DNA from: Parietichytrium sp. I65-24A
Lineage: Eukaryota > Sar > Bigyra > Thraustochytrida > Thraustochytriidae
Length of the DNA stretch: 64,000 bases
Direction: 5' to 3'
Assembly: GCA_012862575.1 (NCBI GenBank)
Contig: BLSF01000030.1
Span: 189,584 to 253,583, forward strand
Of the stretch, positions 40,712-52,200 are shown piece after piece (position 1 is the stretch's first letter; each line of letters opens with the position of its first letter). The position numbers and the translations under genes are program-made. The notes under the pieces were generated by a model that ran no database searches, was not told the origin of the DNA, and saw only the letters and a program-made list of their open reading frames with translations.

Positions 40712-41924
40712 CTTGGCCGGCCCCTTATCGATCTCGCACGCGCGCAGAGAGACTGCAGAGACTCCAGAGACTGCAGAGACACGCGAAGATACTGCTTGCT
40801 CCGCTCCTCCTCCGCGTTAGGGGACTGCCGCTCGCGCTGCGCCTGATGCTCAGCCGGGACAGGGTCGGGCGGCAGTTTTGGGGAATTGACTACCGTTAAT
40901 GATAGTACTTTGTAGGACACTGGCGCTGCGGACATCGACTGGGCGGGAAAGAGACGGCCGGCGGTGAAAGATCGGGATAGTTCAGGATTGTAGGACATAA
41001 TAGGCCGTCGAGAGCGAAGAAAACTCTTTTTTCCTTGGTAGGAGTGCTTAGTGGTGGAGAGGGAACGAGAGAAGGGTTCGAGAATTGAACGAGAGAATGT
41101 TCTCAGGCCGCCGAGTTGTGAAACTTGTTTTTGGAGGCTTTTGGAGTGCGACAAGTTCAACGAGCAATACGACAAGAGAAGCAAACGCCGCATATGAACC
41201 AGCTACTCTTCTCGTCTAACCATTCCGTCGCATCGTCTGATGTTGCACAGCGGAAAGTCTCGTCTCTAGTAAGTACGGTAAAGCATCAAGACACGGACAA
41301 CTTGACAGTGAGTAACTTAAGTATACGAGCATTTGAGTCTGTCTGTTTGTTCATCACAATACTTCAACGGCTTCGGCCCTACGCAGAAAAGGAAGCAATT
41401 TGTACTCGCAGTCGGTGTATCAGTACCGGCACTTCTGAATCAAACCAGATCTTTGCTTCTTCTTCTCATCATCTTCTTCTGTGACTTCGTGACAGCTTAC
41501 AGACGAGAAATCATTCTGGCTTTGTGCACCCGGTGACATCGATAACGTAACAGAGCTGCACCCTTACTGTATGCACGTAGGGCGGCGGCATGGTGTATAG
41601 CCAGTCACAGAGATAGATAGCATGCTACCCTACTCTTGCAGCTATGCTCGGGATAGTCCTAGCTATCTCGTCGTAAAAAAAAAAGAATCGCACACGTCTA
41701 CGTCTACTACCACGTACTGGTAATAGTACTAGTTCTACCGCCCATACCTTCCAAGCTCTGAGACATGAGGAAGAAGAGATCACAGCTGATTTACACCGGA
41801 CAGATGCAACCACTCGTTGCAGATCTGAATCTGAGAGGGGCGGGAAACGCAGAGCTGCGTATAAGCTGGAGGGTGGCTGCGCAGAGGTCCGAAGAATTCA
41901 AGGTCGAGGCTCAGGACTGGAATA
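40712..41924. other. divergent promoter region of legumain and HAD genes
   Basis: No gene seen. A TGACAGTGA site is at 41303-41311. A variant of the recurrent palindrome, AGTACCGGCACT, is at 41422-41433. TAG/CTA/GTA-rich patches are at 40890-41000 (legumain side) and 41560-41760 (HAD side). Confidence 0.5.
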
Positions 41925-42737
41925 ATGTGCGTGACAGATGGGGCCAAGAGCAAAGAGATCATGGCGCTGCTGAGCGGTGTGAAAGTGATATCGTTCGACC
42001 TGGACGACACGATCTGGCACTGCGAGCCTGTGCTCCTTCGGGCGGAGGAGACGCAGCACAAGTTCTTGACCCAGTCGTTTCCCGAGCTGGCCAAGCTCTT
42101 GCCGGAAGTTGCAGCATTTGAAGAGCATCTTTCACATGGGCTAGCCGAAGCGAAACAAGTCAACCAGGATCACAGTTATACAGCGGTCCGACATTTCGCA
42201 CTCCGGCGCTTGGCTGAGCTGGCCAACCTTGATCCAGAGCTTGTGGTTCAGCCAGGTTTCAAGGCGTATTTGGACTCGAGATGCGAGGTAGAGGACCATA
42301 TTTTTCCGAATGTGTTGCCGGTGCTGACAGCGCTCAAGAGCGAAGGATACACCCTTGTGTCGTTGACCAACGGTACATGTGACATCTCCCGGACACCAAT
42401 GCTGGACGAGGTTTTTGAATTCCAAGTCCGGTCCGAAGAAGTAAACGCCCCCAAGCCGGAGCCTGCACCATTCCTAAGAGTGCTGGAGCTGACTGGAGTG
42501 TCAGATCCCAAGGAGGTACTTCATGTCGGCGACTCGTTGGCTAGCGATATTGCTGGTGCTAAACGAATGGGAATGAAAACACTGTGGGTGAACAGGTCGA
42601 ACAGGGATCCTCCTTCTGACGAGGCGCTCGTCGCCGACGCTACGGTTCGATGTGTTTCGGATCTTGCAGATCTGGTTCTCGCTAGACTACCGAAACATCA
42701 GCAGCAGCCTGACGCAGAGCTCGAAAGCGAAGCCTGA
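41925..42737 (+). CDS. HAD-superfamily hydrolase
   Basis: A 270-residue frame. Two ATGs are possible, 41925 and 41961 (MALLSGVKV); the second gives a more typical HAD start. All four HAD motifs are present: I FDLDDTIW (nucleophile D25, acid D27), II SLTNGT, III Lys in APKPEPAPF, and IV HVGDSLASDIAGA (from H200). The cap is inserted between motifs I and II (C1 type, all-helical), as in phosphoglycolate-phosphatase-like and nucleotidase-like HADs. It should remove phosphate from a small metabolite in a Mg-dependent way. The substrate is unknown. No signal peptide. Confidence 0.9.
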   Translation: MCVTDGAKSKEIMALLSGVKVISFDLDDTIWHCEPVLLRAEETQHKFLTQSFPELAKLLPEVAAFEEHLSHGLAEAKQVNQDHSYTAVRHFALRRLAELANLDPELVVQPGFKAYLDSRCEVEDHIFPNVLPVLTALKSEGYTLVSLTNGTCDISRTPMLDEVFEFQVRSEEVNAPKPEPAPFLRVLELTGVSDPKEVLHVGDSLASDIAGAKRMGMKTLWVNRSNRDPPSDEALVADATVRCVSDLADLVLARLPKHQQQPDAELESEA

Positions 42738-43073
42738 GTTGCTCAACTCTTGTAGATTTCCAAAAAATAATGAAGTTCCTGCAAATTCAAAATTCAGTTC
42801 ACAGTCCCAGACTTGCGTCAGTGTTTAAAAAGTGTTGTTTACTTCCCCCCCAAAAAAGGAGCTACTCTGTTCAATCCTAAGGCCAGTAAACTAAAACAAC
42901 CTCAGTGAAAGTGCGAACCGCTTTTCAACTATAAAGATCTGGTGTTTTGAAGAGTGTATCCTTGTCAGTTCTCTGTTCGAAAGGACAGAACGGAATTCGA
43001 TCCAATCGCTCTTCGAGCTTTCTTCTTGCGATGACTAACTTTTACGGATTAGCTGCAGGCATAATCACGGAAT
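42738..43073. other. intergenic gap between convergent HAD and four-TM genes
   Basis: AT-rich 3' flanks with a C/A run at 42845-42858. Nothing else seen. Confidence 0.5.
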
Positions 43074-43961
43074 TTAAACGTGGGAGACGTTTGGCGTGGG
43101 AGAGCCAATTCCAGGGCTCTGAGCGCGATGAGTTTGATACGGGTAAGGGCTCTCAAGGCGGAGGAAAAGAGTTTGCCGGTGGACGAGGGTGAGAAAGTTA
43201 AGCGGAAATGTATACAGGAACATGAGCCAGCAGAGAAACATGAACACATTTCCCGTCACCAGGACATCGTCTACACTGACACCATAGGCGGCTACAGAGC
43301 TAAAAGCTGAGAGCGTCATGAAGACGAAGAAGAGATCGCCAAAGAAACCTGTGTACACCGTAATTTGGCCACGTCTCATTGAACTATTGGGCCCAAGCAC
43401 CAGAAAAGCAAGAACGGAGTGCATGGTGACATAGACCCACCCCATGACGCCGATCGCGATGCTCCAAGCCACACTCGGGATAGAGACTCCTATGCGGCTC
43501 AAAAGTGATGCCGAGCACGCAAATGAGATGAGCAGGAAGATCCACTGCGCAATCCTCGCGAACAGCACAAGGTTGATCATCTCATCCACCTCCTCGGGCG
43601 AGTTGAGCGCCGAATTGCACCCCATCTTCCTCAACCAGCCCGGCGGCTCTAGCAGCGACGCCTTTTTTTTCTCCGAAATATATTTCTGCACCTCGTCTAA
43701 CCTCAGCGCCGCTGTGTTCTTCTGGCTCACGTCAACGCTGCTCCGCGGGCTAATCTCCTCGTGCCGCAATGTAGGCGATGTCTCGGACCTCGCGGATCTA
43801 TCTGACGACCTCTCCGTTCCATCCACCACATCCATTTCAAACGCCACGCTCGGCGGAGACGCGTACGGCGAAGCGAGTGCAGACGGCGTTGGCGAATGTG
43901 CCACCGGCGACGCTACAGACGCTACAGGAGTGGGCGCATCGCCCTCGGCTTCAGCTAGCAT
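43074..43961 (-). CDS. four-TM membrane protein, paralogue A
   Basis: A 295-residue frame from an ATG at 43961. The N-terminal ~130 residues are Ser/Pro/Ala-rich and look disordered (SPTPSALASPYASPPS), then a short amphipathic segment with PPGWLRKMGC. Four hydrophobic segments follow: ARIAQWIFLLISFACSAS, WSIAIGVMGWVYVTMHS, FGDLFFVFMTLSAFSSVA and FMFLCWLMFLYTFPLNFL. The order and the acidic/polar GD in TM3 recall MARVEL/CASP-like tetraspans, but I would not assign that family firmly. The cytosolic tail ends in Ser/Pro residues. It is clearly related to the protein at 54328-55029. Confidence 0.85.
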   Translation of the reverse strand: MLAEAEGDAPTPVASVASPVAHSPTPSALASPYASPPSVAFEMDVVDGTERSSDRSARSETSPTLRHEEISPRSSVDVSQKNTAALRLDEVQKYISEKKKASLLEPPGWLRKMGCNSALNSPEEVDEMINLVLFARIAQWIFLLISFACSASLLSRIGVSIPSVAWSIAIGVMGWVYVTMHSVLAFLVLGPNSSMRRGQITVYTGFFGDLFFVFMTLSAFSSVAAYGVSVDDVLVTGNVFMFLCWLMFLYTFPLNFLTLVHRQTLFLRLESPYPYQTHRAQSPGIGSPTPNVSHV

Positions 43962-44130
43962 GGCTCTCCCTCCGCGCGCACGAGTCCTCGCACAACACTT
44001 TTTGCGTTCCGCGCACGACGATCGATGTTAAGGGACTGCCCCTCCGCAAGCGTCTCCACCGAGGACTCAAACTCCTTTTGGGTCTGAGTGTACTCGCCCG
44101 TCCTCTGTCCTCTGTCCTCTGTCCACTTCT

Positions 44131-44168
44131 GTATGTGTATGTATGTGTATGTGTATGTGTATGTGTGC
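44131..44168. repeat. (GTAT)n/(GT)n microsatellite
   Basis: Alternating GTAT and GTGTAT units, ~170 bases upstream of the four-TM gene A start. Confidence 0.9.
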
Positions 44169-44415
44169 GGTATGTTTATGTGATTGCCCTGCACACCTAA
44201 GGCTTCACCAAGAGCACCATTCACTGCTACCTTTGAACGTAGCTGTCGCTGCTATGAAGTGGATGCAGGGGATAGTCGCCTGCTAGGAGGAGCCGTAGGA
44301 GTGTATGTGGATTGTGGAGTATGGCGTGCTACTCGTGCTACGAGGTTTGTGTCCTCTTAGTGCGGCTTATTGGGTAAAAGTACTAGTGTACGTGGAGGAA
44401 TAGGTTAGTGTACGA

Positions 44416-44425
44416 GTACCGGTAC
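44416..44425. promoter_or_regulatory. GTACCGGTAC palindrome
   Basis: One of five intergenic loci with this 10-mer, preceded by GA and ~450 bases upstream of the four-TM gene A start. Function is unknown. Confidence 0.4.
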
Positions 44426-44883
44426 GGATGATCTGATTTCTGATTTGATCTTGCTTGAAATTGCTCAACAAAGAAAAAAAGAATCCTGTCAGATGCATTT
44501 GCGTTGATGAAAATAGCAGGAATCTCATTCCTTGCCGCGGATATTAGATGTGACACTTGCGGTTTCATCAAGCCCTGAGATATGGTATGATCGTGATATG
44601 ATATGATCTTGGCGCGATACTGATCAACGGATACGAGCAGTTACTTTTTTAACGGATTGTGAGCTTCTGCCGCGAAAGACCGTATATGTTAGTATGATGG
44701 GTGAGAGAGAAGAGTGCATCGCCACGTCCTCGAGAACACACGGGAGCTCGTCGGCGATCGGTCATGCTGGCGCAAGGAACAAAACTATCTGTTCTGAATT
44801 TTGAACACAAAGAAATGTAAGGAATGTAAAATTTTACTGTGAGTTAGTGTTATTCGATCGTGGCTCTAAGTATTCATATTGTT

Positions 44884-47800
44884 TCAAATGCTGGAGGTAC
44901 GAGCCAATGCAGAGTTGGTCAACGTACGCTCCAGGGAATAAGAGTGCGCATCAGTGGCGCTTTGATGTACGGGGCCATCTGCTGGCGCCACTGTGTGCAC
45001 AGTGGAGCCCTTGACGGAGTGCATAAGAGACTTGGAAATCACCTCGCCACCGGCCCCTTTAGTGACCTCCGTTTTGTATGGATTAAGGACGGCGAGAATT
45101 TTGGGGCCCATAATCATCAAAAGAATGGACACGTCATTCAGAAATATTACCCCTGATCGCGTCAGGAGAACCGTGTCCGCCGAAGTGGTCGTGATTGCCA
45201 TGATCGGAACCGCGAGGAGCAAAAGCTGTAGCGAGGAGAACAAAGCAAATCGTATTGATTTGGCCTCCGAAAATGCGGTGCTGATGTGAAGACTATGCCC
45301 CGCAATGTAGCTCACCGAGGTCAGAATAAAGAGGTGATAAATCAAAATTGTACTGACAAAATAGGCGCTGCTTGAGCTCCAGCACATCCCGGTACTTTGA
45401 AGTGGATATGCATGCGTGAGATCTGAAGATGCAACTGTTCGGCGATACAGAAGCGGGTCATAGACAGACCACACGAGGCATATGATGACATCCACGCTAA
45501 TCATCACGAGAATCCAGACGAACAGATGTTCTGTGGAGAGAAGACGCCTGAATTTCAATTTCACTTCGTCACTGCTATGCTGCAGCCTCTCTCTAAAGTG
45601 ATTGTCGAAAATCAGCTGCGCGCGAAACAGCTTGACCATGAGCGGAGCTAACGTGACCATAAATCCTATGCAGTACAGCCAAACCGACAGCTGGCAGGCG
45701 AAGTCTGCGGCTTCGGCCGATTCACGATCGTCAACCATAATTGCGAGAATCGCAGAGCTCGAGATGAGACTCCCCAGCAGCACAGTGATAAGAAATGGCA
45801 ATTGTGAAGCTCTGACAATGATCGAGTAGCGGTTGGCCAGGATCCAAACCAAGCATCCAACCGAGAGTGCAGTACTGATTGCGTACATGGCGCGGCAAAA
45901 CGTGACTGTAGTATCGGAGGCGTACTGTTTATCCTCTTGGAAGACAGAGATGGTCACAACCGCCTCCGAGGACAAACCAGTCTGATCAGTGACAAGCAGG
46001 GTAAAGTTATCAAGCAGTGCGTGAACTATGTCCGCGCACAACCCTACGTACAGGAGCTGTGCTGTCGCCGAGGAGCCAGACTGCTCCTCTCCGCCTTTCA
46101 AAAGTGTGACCCCTGGAGAGTCCAGTAGCTCGTCCCCCAGAAAGAGCTGGCCAGAAGCTGGGAGCGAGGATAACACGACACTGTAATTGCCAGCGTCGGG
46201 ATCTTTGGCTATGACGTATAGAGTTGTACTATTCACCCAATCTGCCCCACAAAACACTCGTGGTTCCCCCGGCTCCACCGTGACTTGCGGAGAATCATCG
46301 GTCGGGAGTATGTCAATGCCTACAAAAGCCTGCTCGGACGCTCGAAGCCTATTTCCTCCGCAGTCATATGCAACAAAGGCGAACGTGTCCGCTCCGTAGG
46401 AATTTTCTCCAGGAATATAGCGGACGGTTCTTGAGCTGTCACGTAGCAATGCTGGCTGGGCACTCTCAGAACCAACGAGCTTGATGTAGTCCATGAAGTT
46501 CCAGTCTCCGATTCCGGTCTCCGACGAGGTGTCCAGCTCGATTCGAAGCCTGTCAGTTCTGAAAGACGGCCTGCAGATGTCTTCGGCGAATCTGTAGTAG
46601 AAATTCAGTCCATTTGTCTCGGCGTACTTCTCTTTTTGTACGCTGTCCTGGAACATTGTTTGCCACACGCCTTTGAGCTCATTCCAAGCTCTAATTCGGA
46701 CAACGCTCCCGCCTCCTCTCGGAAAGCCGATCTCGACGGCTATTGGAAAGACTGGCACCGCAAAAGCCACCTCAATGTACTCAGTGTACCCCTCCGTGGT
46801 GTAGGTTTCCTCTTGCGAGTAATTAAATGCCCATTTTGAGCCGAACGCAACCGCATCAGACCCGCTAGACAAAAAACCCTTGGTGTAGGCCATCTTTGCG
46901 GGACCCCACATGCCCAGGACGCTTCGCAAGTCACTCCGCTTCACATTCGAGATCAAAAGGCCGTCACTGCCCAATTGCTGCGCCTCAGTGACATTGCAGT
47001 CAAGCGGATACTCTGGGCTTGAAGTGCGCACGGAGGACATAACGCAGGGCATCACAATACCTGAGTTGGCTGGCCAATAGCGATAAGTCTGAATCAGGCG
47101 GACCTTATACACCACCTCCCCGGAGGCAGCTGTGTCAACCTGAGTAATGTGACCAGCCACATAGACTGGAGAGATGTCGTTTTGCAATTCCAAGTACCTG
47201 TTGACCTTGACGACCATGCCTACGTAAGGCTCGAAATCAGAGTTCTTGAGGCGATTGTCGTAGCAAAGGCTTGAGACCATCCGGGACGTTTCAAAGCACT
47301 CCGGTTCCCCGACAACCCGAAGCGGGTGATACTCAAAGTCAACTCCCATCGACTGAAAACTGGACACCCCCACCACATCTGCAGCGTATTGCTCGATTGG
47401 TGTGCCTACATCGAACAGATTGAACGACTTCGTCACGAGCAGCCACTCCCCATCCTCCTCTTGCACATACACGTTGCCTTTCTGAGGAAGTTCGCTAATA
47501 GCTAGATTGAGTCCGAAATCACCCTCAGCGTCTGTTGCATTTAACACAACGTCAACTCCGACAGCGCTGTCTTCGACGGTGGCAGCATTGAACGTCGACA
47601 CTTCTGGAAGGTCGTCAATGTGAGTGATGGTGATATCAATTGTCAACAGACCCGAAGTGAGATTCGACACGGGGGAAAAGTACTCCACCTTAAGAACTTG
47701 GTCCCCGCTATATTCTGGGGGCGGAGAATATCTAATCACCATGCCACTCTGAAACGAAAGGACGTCTCCCGCGGCTAAAGTGCTGTTCACTGTGTAGGTT

Positions 47801-49200
47801 TGCCAATATTGAAGTGACAACTCGTTATTGAGGCGAGTAACGGTTCCCAGAGCTGGCATCACGAGGATCCGAACGTCCACCTCTTCTCCTGTTGGCGATG
47901 TGAAGTATTGTCCTAGTTCAATCGTAAGGTCTGCACCCTCAATAGTTTGAAGATCAACTGTGCCGGTATCGGAGACGCAGTTTGATAGCTCTGGGGCGAT
48001 GTATGGCCACACATGGTAAACCATGACGGTTGAGTCTTGTTGCTGCCACGTAAACCAGACAGGGCGAGAAAAGTCCTCCGGTGCCACAAACTGCACTGTC
48101 GAATTTGGCATGGTTTGGTCTCCCTGGGCGAAATTTAAAGATGTGACGGAATCCGCCAAAACTCCTACTGCAGGCGAAGATAATAGTGTTGCATTCTCCC
48201 CAATATTGCCCAGTTCTACAGACCGGCTCGACAAGCACTGATACACCAAAGGTACTCCAGAACCTTTATTTTGCTGCTGACTTGGAACAGTGGAGATTGT
48301 AATGGCTGGCCTGTCGAATAGAACAAGCGTAGTCTCGATATCATTTCTGTCAGAGTATTTGTGTCCAAAGTCGAAATCGTCGTTTAGTTGTCCAAGGAGA
48401 AGATCGTACTCGTTGCCAGCTGTCCCATGATTCGGCACTCTGTGGTCCCCAGATATTTTGCACGATGTATGCCACAGGTCTTGGCCTTCATCGTCGGTGT
48501 CATTGGTTTGTGCACATCCGTGGGCGTCGAAACTGTAATAGAGAACCAGGTCCATTGGCGGATCACTCGTGTCTACTTGGAGGTACATTAGATCCCTCAC
48601 CTCGCTCTCATTCATCTCGGTCTTCCAGAGCATAAAGTCGTCCATCGATCCTTTCATTGCACCTTCCAAATTACTCTTCACTGTTTTGGTGATCGGCCCG
48701 CCAACGTAAAGTATCGAACCCAGATAGAAGGTTTCATCTTCACGGACAATGGAGTAGTTTTCAAGCGTCTGCTGGCTTACGAGGTTTCCATCCACGTATA
48801 CTCGCCCAACACTTGCACTGACCGTCGCCGCAAAGTGGTACCATCGGGAAAACTCCACCATTTCACCCTCGGTTTCTGGCCAAAAGCTGAGCAAGTGGTT
48901 CAGTGTCATATAGCTGGCATCCATCTGAAGGTCCAAAACGTAGTTGTCCGAATGCGCCGCGAACCGCCATCCTGCCCCGGCAAACTCTTGAATAGGAGAC
49001 CACTTGATCCAACAGCTCACGGTTGCTCCATCCTCGATTCCCTGAAACGCTGATTCCGAAAAATTGAGGTATCCATTCGCTATCCCTGCAATCGCGTTGC
49101 GACCTTGGAACTGCAGAGCATATCCGCGATCTTGTGCGATCGATGGCGACCACGACTTCAACAGCAGAACGGTCGCAAGCGCCGTTGAGAGGACACGCAT
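44884..49200 (-). CDS. LamG-ectodomain class C-type G-protein-coupled receptor
   Basis: A 1,438-residue frame from an ATG at 49200 with a signal peptide (LSTALATVLLLKSWSPSIAQ). A LamG/concanavalin-like domain occupies ~25-240 (GATVSCWIKWS, WYHFAATVS, GRVYVDGNLV, GSMDDFMLWK). Cadherin-like or CSPG-like beta modules follow at ~400-610 and ~1000-1090, with VRYIPGENSYGADTFAFVAYD-type repeats. A galactose-binding-like stretch lies between (RLRIELDTSSE). The C-terminal ~1097-1375 region has seven TM segments with class C (7TM_3) features: a conserved Cys in ECL1/TM3 (DFACQLSVWLYCIGFM), a Cys in ECL2 (TGMCWSSSS) and an NPYKTE-like end of TM7. The tail is ~60 residues. It should sense an extracellular ligand and couple to G proteins. 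There is no Venus-flytrap domain. Confidence 0.9.
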   Translation of the reverse strand: MRVLSTALATVLLLKSWSPSIAQDRGYALQFQGRNAIAGIANGYLNFSESAFQGIEDGATVSCWIKWSPIQEFAGAGWRFAAHSDNYVLDLQMDASYMTLNHLLSFWPETEGEMVEFSRWYHFAATVSASVGRVYVDGNLVSQQTLENYSIVREDETFYLGSILYVGGPITKTVKSNLEGAMKGSMDDFMLWKTEMNESEVRDLMYLQVDTSDPPMDLVLYYSFDAHGCAQTNDTDDEGQDLWHTSCKISGDHRVPNHGTAGNEYDLLLGQLNDDFDFGHKYSDRNDIETTLVLFDRPAITISTVPSQQQNKGSGVPLVYQCLSSRSVELGNIGENATLLSSPAVGVLADSVTSLNFAQGDQTMPNSTVQFVAPEDFSRPVWFTWQQQDSTVMVYHVWPYIAPELSNCVSDTGTVDLQTIEGADLTIELGQYFTSPTGEEVDVRILVMPALGTVTRLNNELSLQYWQTYTVNSTLAAGDVLSFQSGMVIRYSPPPEYSGDQVLKVEYFSPVSNLTSGLLTIDITITHIDDLPEVSTFNAATVEDSAVGVDVVLNATDAEGDFGLNLAISELPQKGNVYVQEEDGEWLLVTKSFNLFDVGTPIEQYAADVVGVSSFQSMGVDFEYHPLRVVGEPECFETSRMVSSLCYDNRLKNSDFEPYVGMVVKVNRYLELQNDISPVYVAGHITQVDTAASGEVVYKVRLIQTYRYWPANSGIVMPCVMSSVRTSSPEYPLDCNVTEAQQLGSDGLLISNVKRSDLRSVLGMWGPAKMAYTKGFLSSGSDAVAFGSKWAFNYSQEETYTTEGYTEYIEVAFAVPVFPIAVEIGFPRGGGSVVRIRAWNELKGVWQTMFQDSVQKEKYAETNGLNFYYRFAEDICRPSFRTDRLRIELDTSSETGIGDWNFMDYIKLVGSESAQPALLRDSSRTVRYIPGENSYGADTFAFVAYDCGGNRLRASEQAFVGIDILPTDDSPQVTVEPGEPRVFCGADWVNSTTLYVIAKDPDAGNYSVVLSSLPASGQLFLGDELLDSPGVTLLKGGEEQSGSSATAQLLYVGLCADIVHALLDNFTLLVTDQTGLSSEAVVTISVFQEDKQYASDTTVTFCRAMYAISTALSVGCLVWILANRYSIIVRASQLPFLITVLLGSLISSSAILAIMVDDRESAEAADFACQLSVWLYCIGFMVTLAPLMVKLFRAQLIFDNHFRERLQHSSDEVKLKFRRLLSTEHLFVWILVMISVDVIICLVWSVYDPLLYRRTVASSDLTHAYPLQSTGMCWSSSSAYFVSTILIYHLFILTSVSYIAGHSLHISTAFSEAKSIRFALFSSLQLLLLAVPIMAITTTSADTVLLTRSGVIFLNDVSILLMIMGPKILAVLNPYKTEVTKGAGGEVISKSLMHSVKGSTVHTVAPADGPVHQSATDAHSYSLERTLTNSALARTSSI

Positions 49201-52200
49201 GCTTTACACCACGGGGCCGCGTGGTCTACGCGTCGTGACTGCGTTTGTCGTGCGGATCCGGACGTTTCAAGGGCAAGTTACGTTTGGCACACTTCAAAAG
49301 CGGCTCTCATCTCTTCGCTATGAGTAGGAAATCTGCTCCTTCTGGGATGAGTGTTGGTTGCTGCTCTGCACGGGCGGTAACGTAGTACAGTACTCTCTGT
49401 CAATCTCCGTCTTATGTTTTCGCTCGGTGCTGGTGCGCCCCACCACAAGACATTGGCGATTTGTGAATGTATAGTCCCTGTACTGCCATACAAGCGCTGG
49501 AGCTCGATTGTGTAGACGGACGGACTTGGTACAACCATTGTCAGGCTTGAATGGCACACTGAAAAAAGCTCTTTTTGACAGACAATCGTTCTAGGGTATA
49601 CCTGAACGAGAAATTTCTCCTTCAGCGATCAATTCAGTTGAATTTGTCAGTCCAGAACTCGCCGTGCGCGTCGAAAGCTCGCTAAAGTGACAGTTGCGTT
49701 CTTCGATCACAAAAGTACGCGCGGCAAGAGATGGTGGTGTTCGTCAGGTTTGCCGGACTCTCGTGTCACTGCTTTCGCATGTCGCCCACCTGGAGAGCGT
49801 TGCGCTTCAAAAGTCGGACGTGAGCGTTACCTATTTTCGTTCCAACAAACAGAAGAAGGAAAAACGCCGGCTGATTTTGTAGATCCTACGTGGCAGAAGC
49901 ATGTGCAGTGTTTGCACAATTCAGAAGTTTGTAAGACAGCGAGAAATTTTTTTCCTTGAAGGCGCATTGCCTCCCTTGTTTTTTTAAACTCCACAGAGTC
50001 TGCAAAACTTGCGCAAGTTGCGACGCCGACTCCAGAAATGTAAAAGAGCGAGCGAGCGACAACGTACGAATTGCAATTGTTGCAATCGCGATCAAAATTC
50101 TTTTGAATTATTTTCCTTCCAGAACATATAAAAAAATATGTAAGGTAGCAAAATTCAAGCAAAAAATGCGAGCTCTCTTGATTGAAGAAGCGCCTCAACA
50201 CTGCTCATGACAATTGCCGGTACTAGTACTAGCACCGTTCTTCCGAACGTCGGATGTGAAAGACAATCAAAACGACTTTTCCTCTCGCTAGACTCAGGAC
50301 TCTTCGCAAGGGCGGTCCCGACCCACGGCTCTCACTGCTTGAAGCGTATAGCTGGCACGCACGGCTCGATCGATCGGTTCGACGCCACTGAACTGTGCTG
50401 CCAAGTCATAGCTGTGTGCTGCTGCATTAGGACCGTGACGTCACGGTGGGGTTCCTTAGTTGTCAATTGAAATCAACAGACAAATAAACGTTCCAAGTCA
50501 GAGAGAGGCTTCGAAACTTAATGCTTCGAACACAGCCCTAGCGCCTCTTCAACTTTTGAACTCGCCTGTCTTGTGTAATTACACGCTGTAAGCGGCTGCG
50601 CTAACGTTCGTGTCGGTCTCTGTATAAGCTACAAAAAATATTCCTCACACCATCGTGGCAATCTCACACTTTTACTGTCTTAATTTACATAAATCACAAT
50701 CACAGTCAGAGAACGAGTTGAGCGAAGGGAAGGCTCATCCGTTGACGTCGGTGGTCTTTGGAGCCTTGCTTTCCTCACTGGTCGTTCCAACGAACGTAAC
50801 ATGAGATGCAGAGCTTTTCCCCTCCCTCACTCACCCCCCACCCCCATTTGCTGTTGGGCTGGCACGCGCTTTAGCATGAAACTCTCACAAAGTCCCATGA
50901 TTCTCAACGCGCCGTCTAGCTAAATAAAAGCTTCCCCATCGCTGCCATCTTTGAGCGTTCCCAAACTGCTTTCACAAACGGGGCGAGGGCATGAGTCAGA
51001 TTTGCTGGATGCGTCAGCCGCCCCCACCATATCGTCTTGCCTTCAAACAAGCACACATAGCGAACACTCTGAGCACTCACGCCTCCTCATCTTGCTGGCA
51101 AATTGGGTCTAACAGCACGAAGACAGTGTCCGTGTGTCTGCTTCCACGCTTTCAAACCGTAATCTAAGGTGTAATAATAAAAAATAGAAAAGAAGAAGGC
51201 GAGATGCTGAGGAGAGGGCGGTACTTAAGGAGTGAGATTGGAGAGAGACAAGACAAATGAGCACTTTCGACTTGCAAGTCGCCAACCTTTCGTTGCTGTT
51301 TGCAAACCATGGATGGCTTGATCGATTCACGGATTGAGACGGAGTCGTTCGTCTTGTCGATCTTGACTGTGACTCGCTTTCGATTGAGATCGAAAGCTAT
51401 CAACAGTAAAACAGTAAACAAGAAGACAACATCGCGCCCACTTTCACTGACAGCGAAACAGAGAGAGTCCCAGTCGTCTCAGTCTCCAGCAAAGTCACTC
51501 ACTGTTAATACGGAACCTAAATTCTACAGTCTGGCTATTCTGACAATGTGAATCCAAACTATCTCAAGAGATTTGAACTAACAGTACAAATTCTTCAACC
51601 CAAGAGTGCCTATGCATACTCTAGCTATCATAGTACAAAACAGCCAACCAACCGCCGACGTTACGTCTATGGTACTGTGAGTAACGCAAGTTGGTACATT
51701 TCCACTTCCGACGCCGTCGTTGGGACCGGAAACGGTCCCAAATTTTTATGAGAGGCACTACCCCAAGCTCTAGCTGTCGTTATAGAGCTCCAGAAGAAGA
51801 TGACATGGCGCGAGCCTCATATTGGAAGGGGCTTCCTATGATAAACGTAGAGCCCTGGAAGGCTAGTCTGCTCTTGTCTACCTATCGGTCTTTGATCGAA
51901 ATAATTAATTCAAATGCTCCGATGAAGATGACGGGATAATTTTAATAAAACGCTCAAGTGCATGCAAAGGGGTGGAGGACGCCGGCGCGGCGGGGGGACC
52001 TGGATTCGCAGTGAGTGGCACGTCGCAGGACTCTTGCTCTAATTGTGTATTGGCCTTTCGTTCAACTCTATCGCCAAGACACGTCAACACTCGAGACCCG
52101 GGAGACCCAGATTGATAAGTTATAAATCAAATCGCCAGCAGCTTCTTCTGGCTCAGAGGCGCAGCGCATTCCGTTCCGACTTTTGTGAGACGATTTGGAC

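Larger units (their letters stand above)
43962..44883. other. intergenic gap between four-TM gene A and GPCR gene
   Basis: No gene seen. A GTATGT/GT microsatellite is at 44131-44168. A TAG/CTA/GTA-rich patch at 44260-44410 ends at a GTACCGGTAC palindrome (44416-44425). An ACTGTGA half-motif is at 44836. The 44590-44620 stretch has repeated GATATGAT units. Confidence 0.5.

Noticed and set aside
39662-40846. 394-codon plus-strand frame over the legumain gene
   Set aside because: Antisense shadow; the legumain catalytic residues are on the other strand.
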